Source of the DNA: Auritidibacter ignavus
Lineage (GTDB): Bacteria > Actinomycetota > Actinomycetes > Actinomycetales > Micrococcaceae
Direction: 5' to 3'
Assembly (NCBI RefSeq): GCF_003703835.1
Contig: NZ_RDQR01000005.1
Location: 1 to 64,000 of the forward strand
DNA length: 64,000 nt
Shown here: piece by piece, positions 17,277 through 24,876 of the stretch
How the letters are laid out: every line of letters begins with the position of its first letter
Position numbering within the stretch: position 1 is the stretch's first letter
The notes under the pieces: model-generated
Told to the model about the DNA's origin: nothing
The model's database searches: none
What the model saw: the letters and a program-made list of their open reading frames with translations, nothing else
Made by a program: the position numbers and the translations under genes

Positions 17277-18656
17277 ATGAGTGATAAATCAACTCAATCA
17301 CGGCAACGTAACACGCCTCGATTCGATATACCAGAATCAGGCGACTTATATGACGCAACCAATAAATTTAGTTTGATCGGTGGCATACACTGGTCGTACT
17401 TCATAGTTGTATTAGCTATTGTTTTTGTGGCCGGGTGGGCCGGTATCTACCCGGACAACATGATTGGTGGCTTTGTTGGCGCCATTGCGCTGGGAGCTCT
17501 TCTTACGTGGGTTGGTAGTGCCATTCCATATTTCCGCGACTACGGTGGCCCGGTTTTACTCTGTTTATTAGTACCGATTCTAGCCTTTGAGGCTGGGTTA
17601 ATCCCAGAGACGGTCGGAACTGCAATTGAGAACTGGACTTCAGGGTACGAGTTTATTGATTTTTACATTGCTGCGCTGATCGCTGGCAGCATTTTGGGCA
17701 TGCCCCGAAGAATGCTTATTTCCGTTGGAATTCGTTATGGCATACCACTTGTCGGCACCGTTCTACTTGTGTTCGCTGTGATAGGAACAATTGGCGCCGC
17801 TTTAGGTTTCGGTTTCACCAGTGCTATCTTTCTGGTCGCTGCACCGGTGGTTGGTGGCGGGGTAGGCGCTGGTGCTATACCCATGTCAGAGATGTACGCA
17901 GAGAATCTTGGTGGTTCCTCCGACGACTATCTTTCGCTACTAATCCCCGCCGTACTTCTAGCAAATATTGTAGCGATCGTGCTTGCCGGAGTTCTTAACG
18001 GGATCAACCAGCGCGGGGAGCCGTTCAAAGGGTTCAATGGCAATGGTAATCTCCTTAAAGCGAGGAACTCGTCTGAGAACCTCACCATCCCGAAGAGGCC
18101 ATTGCGAGACCATTTCAATGCATTAGCAGTGGGCGTATTGTTGTCCGGCGCGCTTTTTATCGCCGGTAGCCTGATGAATGCTGTGGTACCTCCGATTCAC
18201 GGTTATGCTTGGACCATTCTATTCGCAGCCTTTATAAAGATCTTTGGACTACTTCCAAAGAATTACGAAGCGGCTGCCTCCTCGTGGTTTGGATTTGTCG
18301 CAGGGGCATGGACGCCAGCACTACTCGTCGGTGTGAGCTTTGCATACATCGACGTGAGCTCCATGCTAGAAATTCTAACCAACCCTCTGTACCTATTTCT
18401 GGTGGTACTGACGCCTATTATCTCCGCCGTTATCGCCGGTCTCCTAGGTCTTCTCGTTCGTTTCTATGCTATGGAGTCGGTTGTATGTATTGGGCTTGGT
18501 ATGACCGATTCTGGTGGCACGGGCGACGTAGCCGTTGTAACTGCCGCGAAGAGGCTTCAGCTTATGCCATTCATGCAGATTTCGAGTCGCCTTGGGGGAG
18601 CGTTTGTGTTGGTAGTTGTGTCAATTCTTCTGGGCCCGCTCGGCTTGACAATCTAG
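17277..18656 (+). CDS. 2-Hydroxycarboxylate transporter (CitS/MaeN family)
   Basis: A 459-residue membrane transporter with about 11 hydrophobic segments. Two re-entrant-loop signatures of the 2HCT family are visible: APVVGGGVGAGAIPMSEMYA in the first half and DSGGTGDVAVVTAAKRLQLM followed by QISSRLGGAFVLV in the second half. The arginine in SSRLGG corresponds to a substrate-binding arginine of CitS. Known members carry citrate, malate, citramalate or lactate with Na+ or H+, or exchange them. It starts 29 bases after the lyase gene, so the two are cotranscribed. The substrate is not fixed by the sequence but must be a 2-hydroxy acid if the family rule holds. Confidence 0.88.
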   Translation: MSDKSTQSRQRNTPRFDIPESGDLYDATNKFSLIGGIHWSYFIVVLAIVFVAGWAGIYPDNMIGGFVGAIALGALLTWVGSAIPYFRDYGGPVLLCLLVPILAFEAGLIPETVGTAIENWTSGYEFIDFYIAALIAGSILGMPRRMLISVGIRYGIPLVGTVLLVFAVIGTIGAALGFGFTSAIFLVAAPVVGGGVGAGAIPMSEMYAENLGGSSDDYLSLLIPAVLLANIVAIVLAGVLNGINQRGEPFKGFNGNGNLLKARNSSENLTIPKRPLRDHFNALAVGVLLSGALFIAGSLMNAVVPPIHGYAWTILFAAFIKIFGLLPKNYEAAASSWFGFVAGAWTPALLVGVSFAYIDVSSMLEILTNPLYLFLVVLTPIISAVIAGLLGLLVRFYAMESVVCIGLGMTDSGGTGDVAVVTAAKRLQLMPFMQISSRLGGAFVLVVVSILLGPLGLTI

Positions 18657-18674
18657 GGTAAAGGAGGACTCTCA

Positions 18675-19415
18675 ATGGCATATGCCCAAACAAACGGATC
18701 TTCAGAGGGCATGAATTTTTGTTTCCTGCATGGGATAGGTGGTACCCCGCAACACTTTGACCCACTTGTGTCGGAGCTATTGACCCAATTGGATCGAGAC
18801 ACCCGACTTAAATTGCCAACGAAGGTCCCCGTCAGCGAGCTAAAACACTGGAATTCACTAACGCATGGCAGAGAGGATGTAGGGCTACTCGCAGCCGTCG
18901 AGTACATTGCTCGTCAAGTCGACTCATGTGACGTGCTCGTCGGCCATAGCACCGGTGGCGTAGTGGCTCTCCAATCAGTAGCTTGGGGTATGGTAGCGCC
19001 CAGACTTGTAGTGATTATTGATTCCAACGCCCCCGTTGGTAGTTCGAGCCTGAAAGCGCGCGAGAGAAAAGCCAATCTAGCAAGTCAACCTGATTGGCGA
19101 CAGGCGATGCGGGCGTCTCTAGCTCGAGATTGGGACGGCCCAGCCGAGTGGAAAGACCGTATTTTTAACGATCTTGACCGCACCCCCGACTTACCAATGA
19201 GATACATATGGAATTCCGTTCTCAACTGCGATTCGGTAGCACTGTGGAAGTCACTCAATGTAAGGGGACTCTATATTCGTAGTACGCGTTCATTGACTGC
19301 CTCAGAGCTGGCAGAAGTGAATGACCTTGTGTCTCACGTAGAAATTCGCGGAGGACATTGGCCCCATGTATCAAAGCCCGCTACTGTAGCCACCGCTATA
19401 CGTCTATGGCTCTGA
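18675..19415 (+). CDS. Alpha/beta hydrolase of the island operon
   Basis: A 246-residue alpha/beta-hydrolase fold protein. The oxyanion region is FLHGIGGTPQHF, the nucleophile elbow is GHSTGG and the catalytic histidine is in IRGGHWPHVSKP. There is no signal peptide. A strong AAGGAGG precedes the ATG at 18675, 18 bases after the transporter stop, so it belongs to the operon. It could be a thioesterase, an esterase that releases the hydroxy acid from an ester, or a C-C hydrolase. It is not clearly a MenH, although menH is missing from the men clusters. The gene is AT-richer than the chromosome around the island. Confidence 0.75.
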   Translation: MAYAQTNGSSEGMNFCFLHGIGGTPQHFDPLVSELLTQLDRDTRLKLPTKVPVSELKHWNSLTHGREDVGLLAAVEYIARQVDSCDVLVGHSTGGVVALQSVAWGMVAPRLVVIIDSNAPVGSSSLKARERKANLASQPDWRQAMRASLARDWDGPAEWKDRIFNDLDRTPDLPMRYIWNSVLNCDSVALWKSLNVRGLYIRSTRSLTASELAEVNDLVSHVEIRGGHWPHVSKPATVATAIRLWL

Positions 19416-19524
19416 ATTTTGGTTCAGATTAGCTTACCAAGGTTCTAGTTCTTCAAATTGTGACAATACAAGGGAATATTATACAGCCCCTTTTATCCGT
19501 CACCTCGTTTTGAAAGGTGTAAGT

Positions 19525-20703
19525 ATGTTACTCGACGGTGTCCGCGTACTGGACTTGTCACGGCTGGTAGCGGGAAATCAGTTGACTTCTCTCCTTGCCG
19601 ATTTCGGCGCCGACGTAATAAAAATCGAGCGTTTAGGAATTGGCGATACGCTCCGAAATTGGAGAGTCCGTGGTGTGGAAACCCATTGGAAGGCGTATTC
19701 ACGGAACAAGCGAAGTGTTGAGCTTGATCTTAGACACCCAGATCACAAGGAAATACTTCTGCGACTAGTTGAGCGTTGCGACGTCGTGGTCGACAGTTTC
19801 AAACCTGGAGACATGGAGCGTTTCGGCTTATCTGACAATGCACTACTCACACGCAATCCAAAGGCAATAATCGTTCACATTTCGGGGTGGGGAAGTACGG
19901 GTTCGCGTTCTAACATGCCCGGCTTCGGTACTCTAGTTGAAGCTGCCAGCGGATTAGCATCCAGGACTGGAGAAGCAGACGGGCCGCCCCAGCTTCCTCC
20001 AGGTTCGTTTGCTGACATGATCTCGGGAACGTATGGCGCATTCGCTGTTACAGCCTGTTTAGCGCGACGGTTTTCAAGTGAAGGTTTCTGTGGTGAGATC
20101 ATTGACCTTTCCCTGTTCGAGCCTATGTTCGCCATCATGGGCCCGCAAGCGGCTGACTTTGAACTAACAGGCGAAGCACCTAAGCGTATCGGTAGCCGGA
20201 TTACTTCCGCGGCACCTCGTAACGTGTATAAGTGTGCGGACGGTCTATGGATCGCCTTATCCGGGTCGACCCAGGCCATGAGCGAGAGAATTTTTACTGC
20301 CATAGGTCGCCCCGAGCTTATCGAGGACCCCCGTTTTTCGAGCAACAACCAACGCTTGAAACATGTGCAAGAACTCGATGAAATTTTAGGATCCTATTTC
20401 CTCGAAAACCCCAGAGAAGTGGTGCTGTCTAAATTGCAGGCCTTGCAGGTTACCGCCGGAGCGGTCACAACTATTGCGGATCTAATTGGCTCAGATTTTT
20501 TTGAATCGCGGCAAATCCTTTGTAGGGACTCGGGCGATGAAACGGGTACCCTTATCCATGATGTTATTCCCCGTTTGAGGAACAACCCAGGACGGATACG
20601 GTCTGTAGCACCCAGCCTAGGTGAACACACCAGAGAAATATTGGCTGAAGTATGTTTCGACCAAGAAGTTGAACGTATTCTATCACATATCGACCAAGAG
20701 TGA
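19525..20703 (+). CDS. Family III CoA-transferase (CaiB/BaiF)
   Basis: A 392-residue CoA-transferase of the formyl-CoA transferase type. It opens with LLDGVRVLDLSRLVAGNQLTSLLADFGADVIKIER, continues with DVVVDSFKPGDMERFGL, and has the expected catalytic aspartate in PGSFADMISGTYGAFAVTA. Such enzymes move CoA between acids without ATP; members include succinyl-CoA:malate/citramalate transferases, and CaiB for carnitine. ATG at 19525 with GAAAGG upstream is preferred to the TTG at 19510. It is the last gene of the operon and would provide the CoA thioester cleaved by the lyase. One such polypeptide could act as a homodimer. Confidence 0.86.
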   Translation: MLLDGVRVLDLSRLVAGNQLTSLLADFGADVIKIERLGIGDTLRNWRVRGVETHWKAYSRNKRSVELDLRHPDHKEILLRLVERCDVVVDSFKPGDMERFGLSDNALLTRNPKAIIVHISGWGSTGSRSNMPGFGTLVEAASGLASRTGEADGPPQLPPGSFADMISGTYGAFAVTACLARRFSSEGFCGEIIDLSLFEPMFAIMGPQAADFELTGEAPKRIGSRITSAAPRNVYKCADGLWIALSGSTQAMSERIFTAIGRPELIEDPRFSSNNQRLKHVQELDEILGSYFLENPREVVLSKLQALQVTAGAVTTIADLIGSDFFESRQILCRDSGDETGTLIHDVIPRLRNNPGRIRSVAPSLGEHTREILAEVCFDQEVERILSHIDQE

Positions 20704-21483
20704 GGCTAGCGTTACCAGAATGATAGACCACTACTACCCTGAAAGGGGAGTAATTAGTTCAGCTAGCAAATCCTCGATTCCCCGTTATTGAATACGTGGT
20801 TCCCCTAGTCTTATGGGTGAGCCCCTAAGGTACGCATTATCAGTTCAGAGATGCGGTCCACAAGGTATAGATGGATACACATTGACTGTGTTTCTTGATG
20901 GTCGTTCATTTATAACAACGCCTAGTCGGCAGAAGTGCCACCCAACGTGGAAGGGGACTAGTAGAAGAAGCCACTCTGAATCATTTCCACGGCTGCAGAT
21001 GAATTGAAGGACAAGCGGACTAATTCAGATTTATTCGACCCACTCGGATTCATCGCAGATGGAGTAATTCTTTACATACCCCGCCTCAATTCTCAAAAAT
21101 ATCGTATCATTTTACCGTATTTTGAGATACATGTATAGACTTTTCAGGACGATAGACGCTCCTACACAGAGTAACTTGCAAGCGCTCAATATTCCATTAT
21201 AGTACGTCACCAACACATATTAACTCGCAAATTCGTTATTGTTTTACGCGCCGATCATAAGAAAGTATTCAAGGCCCATTAATTGGGAGGGTTAGTTAAA
21301 TACACTCAAGCCTATCCAATAAAGTTCAATATCCCTGAATATTGTGACTCTAAAGACGTCGAACGTCGAGACAAAAGCGGTTAACGATCCTAAAGTGTCT
21401 GATGCAAGCAGAGATAGTCAGGAATGGTAGGTAATTGGTCTCCCCTGTCGCTAGAAGGCCATAACATTCCGAACAAATCGATA
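20704..21483. other. Noncoding right arm of the island
   Basis: About 780 bases of AT-rich sequence with no convincing gene on either strand. There is a near-perfect inverted repeat of CTCAAAAATA (about 21092) and TATTTTGAG (about 21119), and a smaller hairpin CAATAT/ATATTG near 21330. GCTAGC occurs twice close to the CoA-transferase stop. It may be a decayed mobile element or a transferred flanking region. Confidence 0.6.
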
Positions 21484-21615
21484 CTGTCTACCCAGGACCA
21501 CGACACGTTGCTGGCCCGCGAGGTCTAAACGCTCGCCTCAGGTAGTAGCCACCGTGTGACCAACGGGCGTAGCATCGGTCCCTGCTCCACCGACGGGACG
21601 GGTGTTACGTCCGCA
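21484..21615 (+). repeat. Right copy of 132-bp direct repeat
   Basis: Duplicate of 14887-15018 with one difference (G21554 for A14957). It begins with a 45-base remnant of the ddh 3' end including the stop (21484-21528), which has no start codon and is not expressed as ddh. Confidence 0.95.
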
Positions 21616-21632
21616 GTCGTCAGCTGACGACT
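21615..21632. promoter_or_regulatory. Perfect 18-bp palindrome next to the right repeat
   Basis: AGTCGTCAGCTGACGACT reads the same on both strands. Its first base is the last base of the direct repeat. It lies 52 bases before the MFS gene start, so it is either an operator of that gene or a mark of the recombination junction. Confidence 0.6.
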
Positions 21633-21683
21633 CATTCAGGGCCTGGGCATGCAATCGGCGACGCACTGTCCTAGCATCATGGC

Positions 21684-23042
21684 ATGGCTCACTCATCATC
21701 ACACACTCTCACCGGTAGCGATGTCGTCCAGAATCTGCCCTGGAAATGGAACGTTCAGGGACGAATCTTCCTGATCGGCGGTCTGGGATTCATGTTTGAC
21801 GCCTGGGACGTCTCACTCAACGGTGTGTTAATCCCGCTGCTCTCCGAGGAATGGAATCTCGAGCCAGGTCAAGCTGCCTGGATCGGCGCCGCTAACCTGT
21901 TGGGCATGGCCGTCGGTGCCTTTGTCTGGTCCACCATCGCTGACCGCATTGGGCGCAAAGCCGCCTTTACCGCCACCATTGCAACTTTCGCACTGTTCAC
22001 CATTGCCGGAGTGTTTGCTACCGATGTCGTCACCTTCGCGATTCTGCGATTCATTGCCGGGTTCGGGCTCGGGGGCGCGATTCCGGTCGACTACGCCCTG
22101 GTCGGAGAATTCACGCCACGTCGACAACGTGGCCGAGTACTGGCAGCCATGGACGCGTGGTGGCCGATCGGTGCCGCGCTGGCTGGGTTCGTCTCCGCCT
22201 GGCTCGTGGGGATTTTTGCTGACTGGCGACCGACCATGCTGGTCATGGTACTGCCAGCCATACTGCTGATCTTCGTGCGGCTCTGGGTCCCGGAATCACC
22301 GATGTATCTGATTCGCACTAACCAACACGACAAGGCTCGCCACGTCATTGACCGGCTGGTCGAGGCCACCGGGGCCGAACCGAAACCCTATCAGCTGGAA
22401 ACCATGACGGATGTTCCCACGATGTCCTCGGGGGCGATTTTCGACCAGCTACGTCGTGTTTGGGCGTACTCGTGGAAAATCACTCTGTCGGTCTGGTTGC
22501 TGTTCTTGACCATCATGTTCGTCTACTACGTTTCCTTGCAGTGGTTGCCGACCTTCCTCATCGAGGCCGGGTACGTCGAGTCCCAGGCCTTTATCACCAC
22601 CGGTGGTATGGCCGCCTCCGGTCTGGTGGGCGCACTGATTGCCACTTACTTGATCGAAAGAACCGGTCGTCGACCGCTGCTGGCCATCTCGGCGATCATC
22701 GGCTCGCTACTCTTGGTGCTACTGGCGATGGTCTTGGACGTCCCCTCCGCGGTACTACCGGTGATCTTGACCTACGGAATGGTCATTCAGGTCGCGATCC
22801 CAGTCATGTATGCCTATGCCTCTGAGATCTACCCCACCGAGCTACGGGCCTCTGGTTTCGGTTGGGCTTCAACCATCTCCCGTATTTCCGCCGGTGTTGG
22901 ACCGCTCATCTTTATCACCGCGCTGGTCCCGGTCCTGGGTCTGCCGGGAAGCTTCCTGGTGGGAGCCGGCACCGTGGTGGTGGCCGTGATCGTCATGTTC
23001 GTCCTGGCACCGGAAACCACCGGACGCAAGCTGGAGAACTAG
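21684..23042 (+). CDS. MFS metabolite:H+ symporter
   Basis: A 452-residue major facilitator with 12 predicted membrane segments. The loop 2-3 motif is ADRIGRKAAF; FMFDAWDVSLNGVLIPLLSEEW and GGAIPVDYALVGEFTPRRQRGR match the SV2/NiaP-like and aromatic-acid/sugar symporter branch. The second-half loop motif is IERTGRRPLL. A Glu or Asp residue in the first helix is typical of proton-coupled members. Substrate unknown. Its stop codon and that of the convergent phosphatase gene overlap by four bases (CTAG). Base composition is like the chromosome, so it is native rather than part of the island. Confidence 0.85.
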   Translation: MAHSSSHTLTGSDVVQNLPWKWNVQGRIFLIGGLGFMFDAWDVSLNGVLIPLLSEEWNLEPGQAAWIGAANLLGMAVGAFVWSTIADRIGRKAAFTATIATFALFTIAGVFATDVVTFAILRFIAGFGLGGAIPVDYALVGEFTPRRQRGRVLAAMDAWWPIGAALAGFVSAWLVGIFADWRPTMLVMVLPAILLIFVRLWVPESPMYLIRTNQHDKARHVIDRLVEATGAEPKPYQLETMTDVPTMSSGAIFDQLRRVWAYSWKITLSVWLLFLTIMFVYYVSLQWLPTFLIEAGYVESQAFITTGGMAASGLVGALIATYLIERTGRRPLLAISAIIGSLLLVLLAMVLDVPSAVLPVILTYGMVIQVAIPVMYAYASEIYPTELRASGFGWASTISRISAGVGPLIFITALVPVLGLPGSFLVGAGTVVVAVIVMFVLAPETTGRKLEN

Positions 23043-23740
23043 GTGCGGTCCTGCTCGGCGAGGTCCAAGAACTCCGCAACCCGGCGCGGTGTCCATTGTC
23101 GCACAAACTTTTCCAGAGCCCTGGCACGAAAAGCTAGGTCGCGCTCAAACTCCTCGCCGGTGAGCCCACGCTCGACCGGATGCGGAACCGCCGAGTGCAA
23201 GTGGTGGTCGTTGATGCCACGTAAGGCGGCCTCGTGCACGGCGAGAAGCTCGTGCAGGGTCGTACCACCGCCGGGAACGCGGCCGGATTGCAGGGCGAGG
23301 GTAACCACCAACCCGGTCCGGTCGCGACCTGCCGAGCAGTGCACCACCACCGATTCCCCACGCTCCAGCGGAGCCAGCACCGCCTCCACCGCGGTGGCGA
23401 CCATATCCGGGAAGGTCTCGATGATGTCCTGGTAGCTACTCGGGTCCCGCGGGTAGGGGTCATACCGGGCCCAAAACTCCTCGCGCTGCAGCTCGTGGAC
23501 AGGCGTGTTGACCCGAGTGAGCGCTGCGGGACGCTGCCCAGCTACCGGATCGGTGGACCGTCTGCGCATCTCGGGAGTATTACGCAGATCAACCACCGTC
23601 CCCACGCCGGCATCGACCATCTGGTCCCAGCCACGAGAAGTCAGCGCTTCAGCCCGTCCCATCCGGAAGAACCCTGGACGAATCTGCCAGGCATTGACCG
23701 CTCCATCCCAATCCAGTCGTTGCAACGAGTGTGTAGTCAT
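23039..23740 (-). CDS. Tyrosine-protein phosphatase (MptpB/DSP-like)
   Basis: A 233-residue phosphatase with the P-loop CSAGRDRTG (in VVHCSAGRDRTGLVV), where cysteine is the nucleophile and arginine binds phosphate. The upstream DAGVGTVVDLRNTPEMRRR is typical of the atypical lipid/tyrosine phosphatases related to M. tuberculosis PtpB. No signal peptide or membrane segment is seen, so it is cytoplasmic unless secreted without a signal. The gene faces menB with an 80-base gap and overlaps the convergent MFS gene by four bases. Target unknown; phosphoinositide or phosphotyrosine activity are both possible. Confidence 0.82.
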   Translation of the reverse strand: MTTHSLQRLDWDGAVNAWQIRPGFFRMGRAEALTSRGWDQMVDAGVGTVVDLRNTPEMRRRSTDPVAGQRPAALTRVNTPVHELQREEFWARYDPYPRDPSSYQDIIETFPDMVATAVEAVLAPLERGESVVVHCSAGRDRTGLVVTLALQSGRVPGGGTTLHELLAVHEAALRGINDHHLHSAVPHPVERGLTGEEFERDLAFRARALEKFVRQWTPRRVAEFLDLAEQDRT

Positions 23741-23839
23741 GATGTGCTCTCTGTTGAGGTCTCGACACCGTGAGGTAGTTACTGGCTGTTGCTGTGCTCA
23801 CCAGTCTAACCAGCGACCATCATGACTAGACTGGGTTCC

Positions 23840-24847
23840 ATGACCGAGACTTCGCCCACGCACTCTGCACAGCCTTACCCTGCCCGGCCCCAACCGGCCG
23901 ATACCTCCGTTCCTGAGAAGGTCTCAGATATTTTCGACCCGAGCCAGTGGCGGGTGGTGCCAGGATGTGATTTCACCGACCTGACCTACCACCGCCAGGT
24001 GCTCCGCGATGACAACGGGGACTGGGTGGGCGATCTGCCGACCGTGCGCATCGCCTTCAACCGTCCCGAGGTACGCAATGCTTTCCGTCCCGGCACCGTC
24101 GACGAGCTCTACCGGGCCCTGGACCACGCCCGGATGTCCTCAGACGTGGGGTGCATCCTGCTGACCGGTAACGGCCCCTCGCCCAAGGATGGTGGCCACA
24201 GTTTCTGTTCCGGTGGCGACCAGCGGATCCGTGGCCGGGATGGCTACCACTATGCCTGCGGGGATACCGCTGAAACGATCGACCCCGCCCGTGCCGGGCG
24301 CCTGCACATCCTGGAAGTCCAACGCCTGATCCGCACCACCCCCAAACCGGTCATCGCCCTGGTCAATGGCTGGGCAGCCGGTGGTGGCCATTCATTGCAC
24401 GTTGTCGCTGATCTGACATTGGCCTCGGCCGAGCACGGAAAGTTCAAGCAGACCGATGCGACCGTGGGCTCTTTTGACGCCGGCTACGGCTCAGCCCTGC
24501 TCGCCCGGATGGTGGGCCAGAAGAAGGCCCGAGAAATTTTCTTTACCGCGCGTGAGTATTCTGCCCAAGATATGGTTGACGCCGGTGCGGTCAATGAAGC
24601 GGTCCCGCACGAGAAACTCGAAGACGTGGCACTCCAGTATGCCGCCGATATCAATGCCCAGTCCCCACAAGCCATTCGCATGCTGAAATTCGCCTTCAAC
24701 CTGGCCGACGATGGAATGGCGGGCCAGCAGGTCTTCGCCGGCGAGGCAACCCGCCTAGCCTATATGACCGATGAAGCCGTCGAAGGCAAGAACGCCTTTC
24801 TGCAAAAGCGGGACCCGGACTGGTCGGCGTTCCCTCGCTATTTCTAA
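23840..24847 (+). CDS. menB: 1,4-Dihydroxy-2-naphthoyl-CoA synthase MenB
   Basis: A crotonase-fold enzyme of 335 residues (341 from ATG 23822) that closes the second ring of menaquinone from o-succinylbenzoyl-CoA. The oxyanion-hole segment is FCSGGDQRIRGRDGY, followed by LVNGWAAGGGHSLHVVADLTLAS and the active-site region TVGSFDAGYGSALLARMVGQKKAREIFF; these are MenB-specific, unlike generic enoyl-CoA hydratases. The N-terminal 40 residues (VSDIFDPSQWRVVPG) also match MenB. It is followed 29 bases later by menE. Confidence 0.93.
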   Translation: MTETSPTHSAQPYPARPQPADTSVPEKVSDIFDPSQWRVVPGCDFTDLTYHRQVLRDDNGDWVGDLPTVRIAFNRPEVRNAFRPGTVDELYRALDHARMSSDVGCILLTGNGPSPKDGGHSFCSGGDQRIRGRDGYHYACGDTAETIDPARAGRLHILEVQRLIRTTPKPVIALVNGWAAGGGHSLHVVADLTLASAEHGKFKQTDATVGSFDAGYGSALLARMVGQKKAREIFFTAREYSAQDMVDAGAVNEAVPHEKLEDVALQYAADINAQSPQAIRMLKFAFNLADDGMAGQQVFAGEATRLAYMTDEAVEGKNAFLQKRDPDWSAFPRYF

Positions 24848-24876
24848 TCCCGTCCGCGCGATAGGGTCGTCACGGC

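Larger units (their letters stand above)
14887..21615. mobile_element. Metabolic island between 132-bp direct repeats
   Basis: The two copies of the repeat bracket an inserted segment; one repeat plus the insert is 6597 bases. The interior is visibly AT-richer than its surroundings: 16501-16560 has 25 of 60 G/C, against 32 of 60 in 14041-14100. It holds five genes (LysR, lyase, transporter, hydrolase, CoA-transferase) and long noncoding ends. No integrase, transposase or replication gene is visible inside, so it cannot move by its own enzymes. The intact ddh on the left and the 45-base ddh remnant on the right show that the junction is at the ddh 3' end. Confidence 0.75.

Noticed and set aside
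18675-19415. MenH (SHCHC synthase) in the island operon
   Set aside because: Although it is an alpha/beta hydrolase and menH is missing, its operon partners and base composition tie it to the acquired cassette, and no MenH-specific residue pattern was recognised.
20813-21007. 64-codon frame in the island right arm
   Set aside because: No ribosome binding site, no similarity to known families and composition like the surrounding noncoding DNA.
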